NCBI GenBank assembly: GCA_027475525.1 | Contig: JAMWFC010000077.1 | Location: forward strand, 1,426,001-1,490,000 | Source: Macrolepiota albuminosa | Taxonomy: Eukaryota; Basidiomycota; Agaricomycetes; Agaricales; Agaricaceae | Reading direction: 5' to 3' | DNA length: 64,000 bases | Shown: piece by piece, positions 1 to 10,450 of the stretch | Numbering within the stretch: position 1 is the stretch's first letter | Layout of the letters: every line of letters starts with the position of its first letter | Position numbers and translations under genes: made by a program | The notes under the pieces: model-generated | Told to the model about the DNA's origin: nothing | What the model saw: only the letters and a program-made list of their open reading frames with translations | Databases searched by the model: none

Positions 1-185
1 AAAATCATCCCAGATCGACCTTCCCCTTCCATCTATCGTGGCAGAGCCCTCAACTTGGAAGGAAGCTACAATGAGAGTTGGACATATGATGGGAATGAAG
101 CAGCGAAAGAAGTGATATATTTACCAGTAGCGAAACCCCAAAGAAAGTCTGCAGAAAACTTTTTAGTCGTGGTGGGCGCTGCCAT
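1..185 (-). CDS. GH1 beta-glucosidase, N-terminal exons (partial)
   Basis: Glycoside hydrolase family 1 enzymes hydrolyse terminal beta-glucosides such as cellobiose. Seen here: an ATG at 185 (minus), exon 1 from 185 to 125, a 59-bp GT-AG intron at 124-66, and exon 2 from 65 to 1, which leaves the window in frame. The spliced start has the GH1 N-terminal signature: ADFLWGFATASFQVEGS, then DGRGRSIWDDF. The intron splits the Ala codon of the GFATA motif. Only the first ~41 residues of a family usually 460-500 residues long are present. There is no signal peptide, so an intracellular enzyme is likely. Codon and CpG use look normal, unlike the repeats to the right. Both exons are open and splice sites are canonical, so I take this as a live gene cut by the window edge. 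Confidence 0.85.
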
Positions 186-1230
186 TGAGAAGGTTATTGG
201 CGGAAAGCAGGAGATTTCGTTTCCTTTTAAATCCGGTTGACCCACAGCAAATAATGAGTTCCTGGAAATGCAGTCCGAAGTTTATCCGCCCCCTTCGATC
301 TCCAGATTCTGTCAAGAAGCCGGCTTTCAGTACATCAATCATATTCATACATATTCATACATACTAAGTAAATGCTTGACAGTTACGTCTGGTAATCTCA
401 TTTGTGGAGAGAAATGCAAGTCTGGATCACACGCCAGAAACGTCACCATTAAAAATAGAGGCGCCACCCTTCACGCGGCACAGTAAAAATATTTTTCAGT
501 ATATCGTATTAAGAGGTGCGCGTATCAAATTCGACTTTGTGCCTCTGCGACCCAGGTCCATCACCAACAGTTACGTCATGGAATTGTATATCAACTCGGA
601 CGGAGAAATATCGGCGAAGTCGAATTATCGATGTGCTCATTATTACAGTACTGAACATTCAAGATAGGGCTCTTACTCGTTGAATGTGAGGCAGTAGAAC
701 TGCCAAAAGGGATAAACTACGAAAGAGGTTTCTCGTAGCCAACTTTGTATACTTTCGTCAAACACCAAAGCGGCCGGCAAAAATTCGGATGGTAAAGGAG
801 CCGGCCTGCTTACCGATCAACAACTATGATATGAACCTTGTGAGCTAGAGAAGCTTCTTCGGGGATATCCCAATGCTCATTATTTTTTTTCGCTCAGTTT
901 TCTTCTTTGTGCTGCCTTTCATACGCTGAGTTACTGGGTAGATGACAAGATACTCCTAGATACATTACATACATAATATTTTAACTAAATCTTTCCACCT
1001 TTGACGTAAGATGATAATATAATGATATATTCAAGTGAGAGTAATACAATTGATGCTCGACAACAAAGAATGATTTATTTAGCATATACTCACAGTAAAT
1101 AGAACAACTCAAAACCTCATGATGTCTTAAGTACTTCTATTGAGATGAGACAGTCACTGCTGGGACCCAGTTGTGTTTCCCTGGGAAAAAGTAAAAAAAA
1201 CCTGTTATGCCATTTCAATGAGTCCAATTC
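186..1230. other. Upstream region of GH1; no gene recognised
   Basis: This stretch lies upstream of the GH1 start. Up to about 870 the base composition is normal with many CpGs; after that it becomes AT-rich. Short ORFs at 268-486 and 404-667 overlap in different frames and show no family motif. It plausibly holds the GH1 promoter, but I cannot point to a specific element. Confidence 0.3.
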
Positions 1231-1332
1231 TTGATGAATAAAGTTTTAAAACACAAGATATTCACCTTCTTCTACTGTAGAAAGCTGGCAAAGAAACAGG
1301 TGACAGGTCTATTTGACCTCTTTTTTCATCAG

Positions 1333-1604
1333 AAACAGATTAAACAAACAATTGCACAACTAAAGGGCAAACCCTGGCACACTCTGGCTTATGTAAGCAG
1401 CCTGTATGTGGTGTTAAAGAGCCCACACTTGTCTGAATGATAGCTAAAGAACCAGGGTTCAAAGGCAAAAAGTAGTACTGATAGATAGTGTTGAAAGAAT
1501 AGAAACAGTAAAGTGAAAGAATAACAGACAAAATAAGAAAATAAACAAAAGGAGAGTGAAGAAATGAGGAGTGAACAAGAAAATAAATGAGGAGTCCCCT
1601 GACA
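1333..1604 (-). repeat. LTR-A fragment, truncated
   Basis: The sequence matches the U3 half of the LTR-A family defined at 6244-6733. It includes the TTGTCTGAATGATAGCTAA region, the purine-rich GAAAGAATAGAAACAGTAAA stretch and the terminal GTCCCCTGACA at 1594-1604. In LTR-A sense orientation (TGTCAGGGG start) it lies on the minus strand. The other end is missing beyond about 1333, so no target duplication can be read. Confidence 0.7.
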
Positions 1605-2616
1605 ACCAAAGAGAGTGAAGCTTAAGCAGGCATGGTGGCAAGCAGCTGGCAGGCAAGAAGGCAGAGCTAGAGGGTGAAAGCAGAGATCAAGATTATCACT
1701 GAGAAGCTTACAGTCACACTAGTGTGTAGACCTAGAAGTGATGCTATTGCCAGAACTGGAGATGATCCATCTAGCAGTTCTACTTATATACTATATCAGA
1801 CACACTATGACTGTGACATATTGACTAATAAAGCTGATACATACTAAATACTAATAAGTAAGCAACAGTCAGCATGAGTAAGCTGACCAATGACATAAAG
1901 GCCTGCTGATAAGTAGAGTAAGTCCAAAAATAAATGATGCTGAAATGGAAAGAGAGTATGATAGAGCTGAAACAGTCCAAATAGAGGCTAAATAAGGTGC
2001 CAACATCAACACAGACTAAGCCAGGCTAGAATGGATGGTCTAAAAACTGATCTCCTTACAATAACTTTGCAGCTTTACATGTACACCATTTTATTGATTA
2101 CCTTTTAGCTGATATATTCAAGCATCTTCTGTATTATTCTTTTTTTTAGTAGTATCACTGTAGGCACCATAGACAATTCTCAAAGAACAATCTCTATGGG
2201 CTGGGATATTGGGATGTGACCTGCTTTTTGTCAAGAGATTGGACCTTCAAGAGCAGAAATGCCTTTACACATGAATTCTGGATTTTTGTGCAGGAAACGG
2301 ACTCATGAATTTTTTATCCATAATACCTATTAAATTTTCTCTTATCTAGCTGAAACCATGTACTTCATAGTGGTAATTGAGGTAGGTACCTGGATTGGGA
2401 ACACAGTTTGAGCCCATAGCCTCTTCATATGATTCCATTGTGTCTTACCTTGTATTTACCCTGCATTATGTTCAACTGATATATTTATATAGATGTGTGC
2501 TCAAGAAAACATATACATATATATATTGTAATGCAGCATATTGTAGATAATATTTGTACTTTTAAAATCTATTATAATATATTTACAACATAAAAGGCAA
2601 AAAGAAGTTATTAGTA
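1605..2616. other. AT-rich intergenic, nothing recognised
   Basis: No ORF longer than a few dozen codons with recognisable content and no close match to the repeat families elsewhere in the window. The sequence is strongly CpG-poor and is probably old transposon debris. Confidence 0.3.
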
Positions 2617-3050
2617 AAATTACAAGGGTGATCTCTGGAAGCTATGGCTCAGTCACAGCTAGCAGAAGAAGATCCAAAGTATAGTAAAGTATATATTAAC
2701 AATATCATGATAACTACTCACCTGGCAGAGAAAGATCCAAAGAGATCAAGTCTAGGGATTCTTTATGCTAGGACTGATGCAACAAAATAGTAAAAATTCA
2801 GAAATTGTCTAAATAAGTGATTACACAAGCAAGGCAGAAAAACTCTGGCTTTTGAAAGTCAGAAAGGAAAACTCCAGCTTATATAAGCTATTTGTGTGTA
2901 GTATTGAAGGGGCCACACTTGTCTGAATGATAACTAGAGAACCAGAGCACCTCAGAAGCTGAAAGTAATACTAATAGTTAGAGTTGAAAGAATAGAAGCA
3001 GGAAGATGAAAAAATGAAGAGGGAAAAAGAAAGAAACAAGGAGTCCCTGG
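2617..3050 (-). repeat. LTR-A copy, old and diverged
   Basis: A full-length but heavily mutated LTR-A copy. It starts with a degenerate terminus near 2617 (TACAAGGGTGATCTC instead of TGTAAGGGTGACCTC). It retains the paired GCAGA(G/A)-rich GATCCAAAG motifs, the region ending in TTATATAAGC, and the terminal GAGTCCCTGG near 3045. Its divergence from the copies at 11994 and 17214 marks it as one of the oldest insertions in the window. Confidence 0.7.
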
Positions 3051-3227
3051 CCAAAAATCAGTATAATAAATAAGTAAGTATGCATATCTAGAGTTTGGAT
3101 ATATTTATACTAATATAAGATATAATTTTCAATGTTACATGTATAATATCAATATTGTAGAAAATATGACACAAATTTCATAGCAAAAACAAGCAATATT
3201 ATTATTATATAGCATTATTATTGAGTC

Positions 3228-3341
3228 TGATCTGCCAGGTGAGTAGTTATTATGATATTGTCAGTATATGCTCTAATACACTTTGGATCTCCCTCTGCCA
3301 GCTGTGTGACTAAGCCATAGCCTCCAGAGGTCACCCTTACA
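3228..3341 (+). repeat. LTR-A 3' end fragment
   Basis: This fragment matches the last ~114 bp of LTR-A, from the CTGCCAGGTGAGTAGTTATT motif to the terminal GGTCACCCTTACA at 3329-3341. It directly abuts the degraded DIRS-like ORF, which reads from the other strand, so it truncates that element. Confidence 0.75.
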
Positions 3342-5750
3342 ACACTGTTCTTGAGATATACTTCTGAAGTTGCACAATATGTGGAATAGCAGTAACTCTG
3401 TGCTGTATGTCTCTTTGGTAGACTTGGCCCAAGCCACATCCATCACAGTGAAGACTCTAGAGAAATCCTCATTGGTTAGCCTGTTAGTTGTTCTGGCATT
3501 GACAGACTGGCTGCTGCCCAGATAGGCTTCCACAGGCAAAGCTTTTCTTTAGCCATGACATGTACACATAGCAAAGACCATGCTGGGGTCAAGTTCATAG
3601 GACAGGGCATTGGTTTACATCTTTTACTACTTGGCTCAGAGCTAGTTGTTATGCTACATGCACTACAGATTTCACCAGGCTTCAGTATATGTAATTTGTC
3701 CTGATGCTTGAGTGAGTGGTGACTTGTTTCTCTCAGAGCTTCTGTTAGCAGCCTCCTTTGCTTTTCTCCTATAGTCCAGCTTGCTAGTGATAATGAGTAT
3801 GTTAATGTTGACAATATGCTTTGTGATCTCCTCAGAGATAGGTATAGCTGGTAACAAAAGGTCTTATGCAGAGTACTGCCCTCTAGAAGGTCCATTCATG
3901 AGGCTGTACATGCTTGGAACAAATCAGGTACCCACTGCAATGTTGTATTGTTTGCATGTGTTGTGGACAAGCTTGAATATTTCATTGACTTGCTTGTTAC
4001 AACTCCTTTCCATCCATCGGCCTTTTACAACCCCTTTTTTATTGCCAAAGACCTTAATGCAGCACTTGCCACATCCTGACTGCACAACACACAACATTAA
4101 GAAGTAGAGTCTCATGGCTTCTGCCCATCTGATGTTCCTGCCCTTGCTTTTCCATCCTGGCTTGAGCTTCCATGCTCTCCACCTTTTTCTAACAAGATTT
4201 CAATACTGGTTTCAGAACTTGCATCAGAGAAAGCTCCAATGTCTGTATACATGCTCAGTTTCTGAATTGGTCTTGCTACTGACTCACAAAGTATTTGCTG
4301 TGACCAGTGCAAATCTGCATCAGTTTCTTTAAGTAGATAGCATGGCATGAATAGACAGTCATGAAAATCTCCATGAAGGCTTTCAAGCATGTAAGGTAGG
4401 CCCAACTACATAGCAGGAATGTAACAGTTTTCTGTAAAGCTTCTGTAACTTAGATTTTCCTGGCCTGGGTGTTGTGTGTGAAAAGTCAATGATTGGGAAA
4501 TGCATGTTTTTCTTGTATTCATTCTAATCATCTTCAACATTCTCTTCCTCTTGATACCAGATTCTGCCCCCTCTATGCACTCTTTTTCCTCCTGCTTGAA
4601 CATCACTGGACCAGTCTCTTTGAGCTGCATTGTAATTCTCCAGATGCTCAAGCTTGATGTGGAAGAAGATATAATTGTCCACCCATTTTGACACAAGTCC
4701 CCATGCTATTTGCTTTAAAAATATCAACTTCAGCATCATCCACAATGCCATGCATAGCACCCAAAACCCAAGTCCAGCCCAAAGCAATCTATCATATCAA
4801 TGACAAAGGCATCTGTCTTCTGAAGCTGAACCACAAGACTGGGCCATTGGGATGGTCTGATTAGTACAGTTTGATAAGCTTCCTTGATATTGCATGTAGC
4901 AGCTTGCAAGTCTGGGATTAACCTGGAAATAAGCAGGTATACACTGTTGAAGGTTTTTCATGTGCACAAGACTTGCACTGAGTCAATCACACTGTTGATT
5001 AATTGCATGTGGTTTGTTGTGCTTGATTTATATGGATAGGAGAGATTTTGAACCAGTCTGAACTTCTCAGACTTGTTAGATTTTAGAATAATGTTAAGAG
5101 GGCAAGGTTTTGAAGGGTCCAACAATGTTCTTAATCTGTTAGTGTGAGTAGGGCCCAAGATAATGTCTTTTGAGAAGCTCAGTAAAGACAATTGTTTCAA
5201 ATTGATCAGAAAGCTTGTTGACTGAATCTTTATTTGGCAGGGTAAAAATCTGTGATATTTTTAGAATTTCAGCATCAAAACCAAATTTGATATTATATGC
5301 CAACAATAGGTAGGTTTATGCTATTCTAGCCTTAGTGATTTCAGCTTCCCACACTTTGTGTTTATAGTGTCATGAATTTTAAAGTTGTTGTGCAAGACTG
5401 CACTTTTGAGTGCTGTGATCTTTTTTTCTGCATCCAGAATCCTTGTGCTTGTGCTTGTGCTTGTGCAAAAGAATTTGACACCTTCTTGGCTTCTGCCAGT
5501 CTGTGCAGAGCTCCTGGCCCTTGAAATTGATGAGTCTCCCACTTGTGTTTTGTAACATATAGGCCTTTTGTCTGTTCCACAGGTCTTGCATGGAGCAGTG
5601 CCAGATATTGTGTGTGTGGCAACTGGGGCATACTGCACAGGCTGCATTGATTGTATTGTTGGTGCTTGGACATGAACCTGCACATGAGGAAAAAACAAAT
5701 CTTTTGTCCTTTCTCCTTTCTGCTTAGTAGTACAAGTAGTCATGCAGTGG
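3342..5750 (-). pseudogene. DIRS-like (tyrosine-recombinase) retroelement, degraded
   Basis: Read on the minus strand, scattered frames give the domain order of fungal DIRS-like elements, which integrate with a tyrosine recombinase instead of a DDE integrase. An N-terminal part at 5743-5360 has a Cys/His pattern (CRKKDHSTQKC) and a pre-RT region. A reverse transcriptase at about 5200-4400 has KFRLVQNLSYP, then SKWVDNYIFFHIKLE, where the catalytic VDD has become VDN. An RNase H-like part near 4240 has AFSDASSETSIEI. The start of the tyrosine recombinase is at 3539-3273 (AWAKSTKETYSTELLLFHI, typical of the SAM-like N-terminal domain). The catalytic recombinase domain is missing because an LTR-A fragment abuts at 3341. 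Multiple stops and frameshifts show it is dead. The family assignment rests on remembered motifs, but several independent ones agree. Confidence 0.75.
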
Positions 5751-6238
5751 AATCATTGAAATTTGATAGCTACACCAAGATATTGCAAATACCATGTCAG
5801 ATGAGCAGAATTACACTAAACAAGATGAAGAGTTGTAATAATGGTACACATTGCAAAATGAGAAGATAATATATTCTGATACAGATAAGCAACATTAAGC
5901 TGACCAAGTGTGTTGTGAAAATTAGTGCAGTACTGCTGACTAAGTAATCATACAGATAAACAGTAGTATCACATGATGATAAAAGCAAAGACATTATTCC
6001 CATGCTTACCCAAAGGAAGTAATGGCAATGAGAACAAACATAGTTACATGATAACAAAAATTGAAGATATTTTTCCCACACATAGTCTGCTGCACAGAAA
6101 AATCTCGATCTATTCTAGATCTTGGAACCCCCATGAATGAATGACACAACACCAAGATTGCCATTTTCAGAGGTAAACCTGGGGAAGATGTACAGTTCAA
6201 GGGTATATGCTAAATTCATCCTTTACAACCAAGTCACT
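5751..6238. other. Left flank of solo LTR-A, no gene
   Basis: AT-rich, CpG-poor sequence between the DIRS relic and the solo LTR. The longest ORFs are hydrophobic shadows without motifs. Confidence 0.3.
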
Positions 6239-6243
6239 TATGC

Positions 6244-6733
6244 TGTCAGGGACTCCTCATTTCTTCCTTCTTTCACTCCTTACTTCTTCTGCTCTTCTTT
6301 CATTCATTCTCTTATTTCTCCTGACATTATTTCATTTTACTATTTCTATTCTTTCAACACTATCTGTTAGTACTATTCTCAGCCCTTGAGGTGCTCTGGT
6401 TCTTTAGCTACCATTCAGACAAGTGTGGGCCCTTCAGCACCGCTTCCAGACCGCTTATATAAGCCAGAGTTTTCCTGCCTTGTTTGCACAGTTGTTTGGT
6501 TAGTCAATTTTCGAGTTTTTAAGGTTTTGTTGTACTGTACAGTTGTTTCCCATGCTTCAGAGGCCCCAGAAGTGTCCAACCTGGCATAGGAAATCCCTAG
6601 ACTTGTTCTCTTTGGATCTTCCTCTGCCAGGTGAGCAGTTATTATGATATTGTTAGTACATACTTTAATACACTTTGGATCTCCCTCTACCAGCTGTGTG
6701 ACTGAGCCACAGCCTCTAGAGGTTACCCTTACA
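6244..6733 (+). repeat. Solo LTR of Gypsy family LTR-A (TSD TATGC)
   Basis: A 490-bp LTR starting TGTCAGGGACTCC and ending CCTTACA, flanked by perfect 5-bp target duplications TATGC at 6239-6243 and 6734-6738. The family is tied to a coding element by the copies flanking the chromovirus at 36850-43311. A TATA-like GCTTATATAAGC lies at 6453-6464 and could be the LTR promoter. With no internal region between the duplications, this is a recombined solo LTR. Confidence 0.9.
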
Positions 6734-7960
6734 TATGCTCCATCTCATTCTAAGGGATGGCTGGTAATCAAGTCCTCGAATGGGTAGACATCAATACAGA
6801 GATCAAAACAGCTGGTGTGAAGGACATAAGTACTCATGTCCTAGAGTAGTAATGCTAACTTGGCATGAATATTACCAGGATCCTTTGGCTCCTCCTGATT
6901 TGTGAGTCCAACTCCAAGAAAGTCTGAGACTAGTGGTATTGACCAAACCATCTTCTGAAGGCTTATATCAGCTAAATTCAGGTTTATATATCAAGTCGTT
7001 AGAGATGCATCAAAGTTTATTATTCTTGACTAGACATAACTGGAGAACAGATCAAATAATCCTCAATTTTCTGTGATCTTGTGAGAACTTGTTTTTATAT
7101 ATAGCTTAGAGTTTCTTCAATATAGCATTTTGATTGGTATATCAAGCGCTTTGCTTAAACTTGGAATACTTATTAAATAAATCTCCTCACAGCCTATCTT
7201 TCCAAGTTACTGTTATGTGCATAATCCCCTGAGACACAGCTGCCACTTGTTGATATCATCTATAACAGTCAGGTTCCCATATACCAAGGACACCTATAAC
7301 AACTCAGTGAACTTGTGGAAATTTTTGTACATTTCCAGCATGATAAAACTTGAGAAAATGCTTCTAAATTACAGCCACAGTGTCTCAAAGCTTTTCTAAG
7401 TTGAGGTATTTGTTGGTGGCCAAAAACCTCGAAGTTATTTATGTTGCCATAATATGGATAAGTATTTATTGAAAATTGATGTGCTACTATCAAGTTACTT
7501 TTCAATTAAACATCTTGTCAGAATCTCAAACCACAGGTCACATTCCTGATGGTGATCTGTCTTGGAAGCAAATTTCTATCTTAACCACCAACCGTGGATG
7601 TACAATACATGAGGCATATCTCAATCACAATCCAATCAGCCCAAACTATTCTGCAAATGTTGCCATAGCTTGAGCCCATTCAATGAGCTTATAATAAAGA
7701 CAATAATGAATAAGAGGTGTTATGACCTCTTTCAGCCATCCCTTCTCCCCATCCCCAGTACCCAACCTCTGCTCACTCATTGAGATTTTTTCCATCAACC
7801 TCTTGTAACAGTATGCTTTCTACCAGTCAGCCCTCAACCTCAATCTTTTGACTTGAGTGTGTTGTTCATTAACATCACTAGAATCGCTTCCAAGGATAAT
7901 CCAGATTCCAAGGCCTATTTTAATATACTGAGGTTTTACTATCTGCTTGGGCATGCATTT
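6734..7960. other. Unassigned CpG-poor region
   Basis: No gene recognised. Near the solo LTR the minus strand has a short protein-like stretch (CFDLCIDVYPFEDLITSHP at about 6830-6760), and a 78-codon minus ORF lies at 7269-7505. These may be remains of an old coding element into which the LTR inserted, but I cannot name it. Confidence 0.3.
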
Positions 7961-7964
7961 TGTT

Positions 7965-8297
7965 CTTGAAATTTGTGTCCCTCACATGATCTTGGCCATT
8001 GCCATGTCTCTTCTTCTACTGGCTATGTCCTTGAAATTTGCTCTCTTTCAGCTATTTTTACTGGCTATTGCTACCAGGTATTACTATTATATTCTCGATA
8101 TTTGCTCCCTTTTAGCTATTTTTACTGGCTATTACTACTGGCTATTACTACCATGTTCTTGATATTTGCTTCCTGTCAGCTATCTTTACTGGCTATTACT
8201 ACTGGCTATTACTATCATGTCTTCAAAATTTGCTCCTTTTTGGCTATCTTTACTGGTTATTACTATCAGCTATTAATACCATGTCTTCAAAATTTTA
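7965..8297 (+). repeat. Minisatellite, ~64-bp imperfect units
   Basis: About four to five imperfect units, each with a TTTGCTC(C/T)CTTT-like segment, GGCTATTTTTACTGGCTATTAC and CATGTTCTTGA. Within units there is a shorter CTGGCTATTACTA echo. The long ORF across it (7973-8305) is a product of the repeat, not a gene. Confidence 0.8.
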
Positions 8298-8350
8298 TAT
8301 TATGATAATGTCATCTACCTATGCTAGATAGGTAGCTATCAACTTGTCAG

Positions 8351-8504
8351 TGATACAACGCTGTACCAGCAGTCAGAGACACAACATGCACCAGAAGTCA
8401 AAATAAACATTTAATCATAAGGCTGAATGATACAACGCTGTACCAGCAGTCAGAGACACAACATGCACCAGAAGTCAAAATAAACATTTAATCATAAGGC
8501 TGAA
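8351..8504. repeat. 77-bp tandem duplication (1)
   Basis: 8351-8427 is repeated exactly at 8428-8504. Neither flank continues the match. The unit is one of six with the same 77-bp period at unrelated sites; see findings. Confidence 0.95.
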
Positions 8505-8623
8505 AACTATAAGCCTCCTGGTAGCAGTCTCAACAAATTATATCTCAGAAGTCAAAATAAACATTTAATCATAAGGCTGAAAACTATAAGCCTCCTGGTA
8601 GCAGTCTCAACAAATTATATCTC
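8469..8623. repeat. 77-bp tandem duplication (2)
   Basis: Sequence from 8469 recurs from 8546 with a period of 77 bp and an identical run of 78 bp. It overlaps the end of the previous 77-bp duplication, giving a staircase of two nested joins. Confidence 0.95.
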
Positions 8624-9150
8624 CAAAAATACCCCAATAAATACACAGACAGTACAGAACAAAGAGCAGGGACCAGCTCAAGCTATCCACTCAACAATAG
8701 TCCAACCACTGTAATGGGGAGAGAAAGCATGGGAGCTGGCAGAAGTGACGAAATAGGATCAATTTGTGATGATCTAGATCAAGATCAGATCTGACAATGC
8801 CCAATTTGACATGACTGAAGGGGGAAGGAAAAGAAGCATGGAGGGATGTCAAAAGAAGCATGGAATGCAGGGAAGCACTAAAAGGGAAAAGAAGGATCTA
8901 TAAATGGGATCATGCTAAATGGAGCTGAAGCAAATGGGGAAGTGGCAATCAGAGACATCCAGAGGAATGGTGGAACAAGAAGTTGAATGGTGGAACTGGT
9001 GGCACCAAAACATGCCTCCCAAAAGGGAAATTGGACTATCAAATATGTTCTGGAGGCTGGGGAGTTGACAACAAAAGAGTCATGTGTAGATAGTGGTCTG
9101 TGCACCAGAAAAACAGTATAAATAGCCCAAGTTTAGTAGAGAATAGACAG
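8624..9150. other. Unassigned region
   Basis: No gene recognised. A 75-codon minus ORF at 8878-9105 is Pro/Ser/Phe-rich and has no motif I know. Confidence 0.25.
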
Positions 9151-9156
9151 GCAATT

Positions 9157-9302
9157 GATAGGCAAAGACTCAGTGGTTCCCAGGGAGTGAATCACCTAGG
9201 CTAGAGGTTATTGAACACCTCTTATTGGAAGTCTATTGGTAGACAAAGGCTCGGTGGTTCCTAGGGAGTGAACTACTTAGGCTGGAGTTTATTGAGAACC
9301 TT
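9157..9302. repeat. Direct repeat, ~65 bp x2, dispersed family
   Basis: 9157-9222 and 9238-9302 are imperfect direct copies (GGCAAAGACTCAGTGGTTCC then AGGGAGTGAA). A related copy occurs at about 26800-26860 (GCAAAGGCTCAGCAATTCTC, GGAAGTGAATTG), followed in both places by a similar AAAGCCCC(A) segment about 120-180 bp further on. This suggests a dispersed, LTR-like repeat rather than a local duplication only. Confidence 0.55.
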
Positions 9303-10450
9303 CTTCTGCCTATCAGGATATTTGATATTCTGTGAAGCACCCAATACATCAAGTTTTTATCATCAAGCACCAGTGTGGATTAGAGGTCACTTTCTAAGAC
9401 TTCAAGAAAGCCCCAGAACTATTAGTACTACTTGCAACCAAGTACTACATCAGTAGTAATGAAACATTATTGAACTAATGAGCTGGTGAACATCAAAAGT
9501 GGTGAAGTATGAAAGTGAATAAATATGTACAAGTTGGGGTCACATTAAAAGAAAATAGAAAGAAATTTCCATGTTGACCTGCTGGTTATGTAAGTTGCTG
9601 TTCTATAAGCTGTTGCTCCAGCTATGGTTTATGCAAGCCATTGCTCCAATTGTGATATTAGAGTCCAAGTAGTTGCAGGCAAATACAGTTTATTTGGTAA
9701 TATAATGATGCGGTAATACTATCAAAGCAACTAAAACAAGAAGGACTGGTGGGAGAGAAACAAAATACAGGTACAGTAGACTTAGTAGGGAAGAAGGCAG
9801 GACAACAACATAGTCAGACCTGAGCAAATGTCTGTGAATCGTAGTCAAAACTATATGCAATTGTCAAAGGTCAATGAGGCTGTTATTGACAATGTGACAA
9901 AGCAAATGTGGTTGAGTGTTGTGGTCACAATTAAAGGCTTTTTGATTGATTTAATTATTGGTCAGATATAGGACTTGTATATGTGAGATTATGAGTGCAC
10001 ATCATGGTTGGGCAACCACTATCTGTCTCTTTCTTGTTGCCATTGTCCAATGTGTCTACCTCTATTCTGTTCTGACCCTTGTCTGAAATGTTTCTCAGCT
10101 TTCTCTTCAGTTTGTTCTTGGTCCCTTCATTGGATACTAGGTTCTGTGGGGTGTTTATCAGTGTGTTTACTGTGTTGCTTTGTCACTCACTTTCATGAAG
10201 CTAGATCAGTGCTTGATAAGAGTCATGGATCTTAATATGAGAAGCATTTTGAGTTTCCCATCTGCCAGGTTAACAACTTGGAACAATAGCTGGACAGAAA
10301 AAGGTCTCCCACTTGAAATCTTTCTGGCTTGTAATGTTTGTATCTTAAGTTTTCTTCAGTTTTGTTTGTTGCTCTATTGTGTTGCACTTATATTGTCCTA
10401 TTCCCTCCATTTACCTTCATTTTTGAAAATTGAACCACATTGTCTTTAGT
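9303..10450. other. Unassigned region
   Basis: CpG-poor and mostly without coding signal. ORFs at 10008-10235 and 10180-10449 are Cys/Leu/Phe-rich and look like shadows. Confidence 0.25.

Noticed and set aside
1340..1656. Phe/Leu-rich minus-strand ORFs as membrane peptides
   Set aside because: They lie in the pyrimidine-rich U3 part of LTR-A and recur with every LTR-A copy.
7965..8305. Long Tyr/Cys/Leu ORFs as a membrane protein
   Set aside because: They are translations of a ~64-bp minisatellite.
8351..8623. CRISPR-like or biological tandem array
   Set aside because: There are only two copies per site and no spacers, and the period is the same 77 bp at unrelated sites, which points to assembly.
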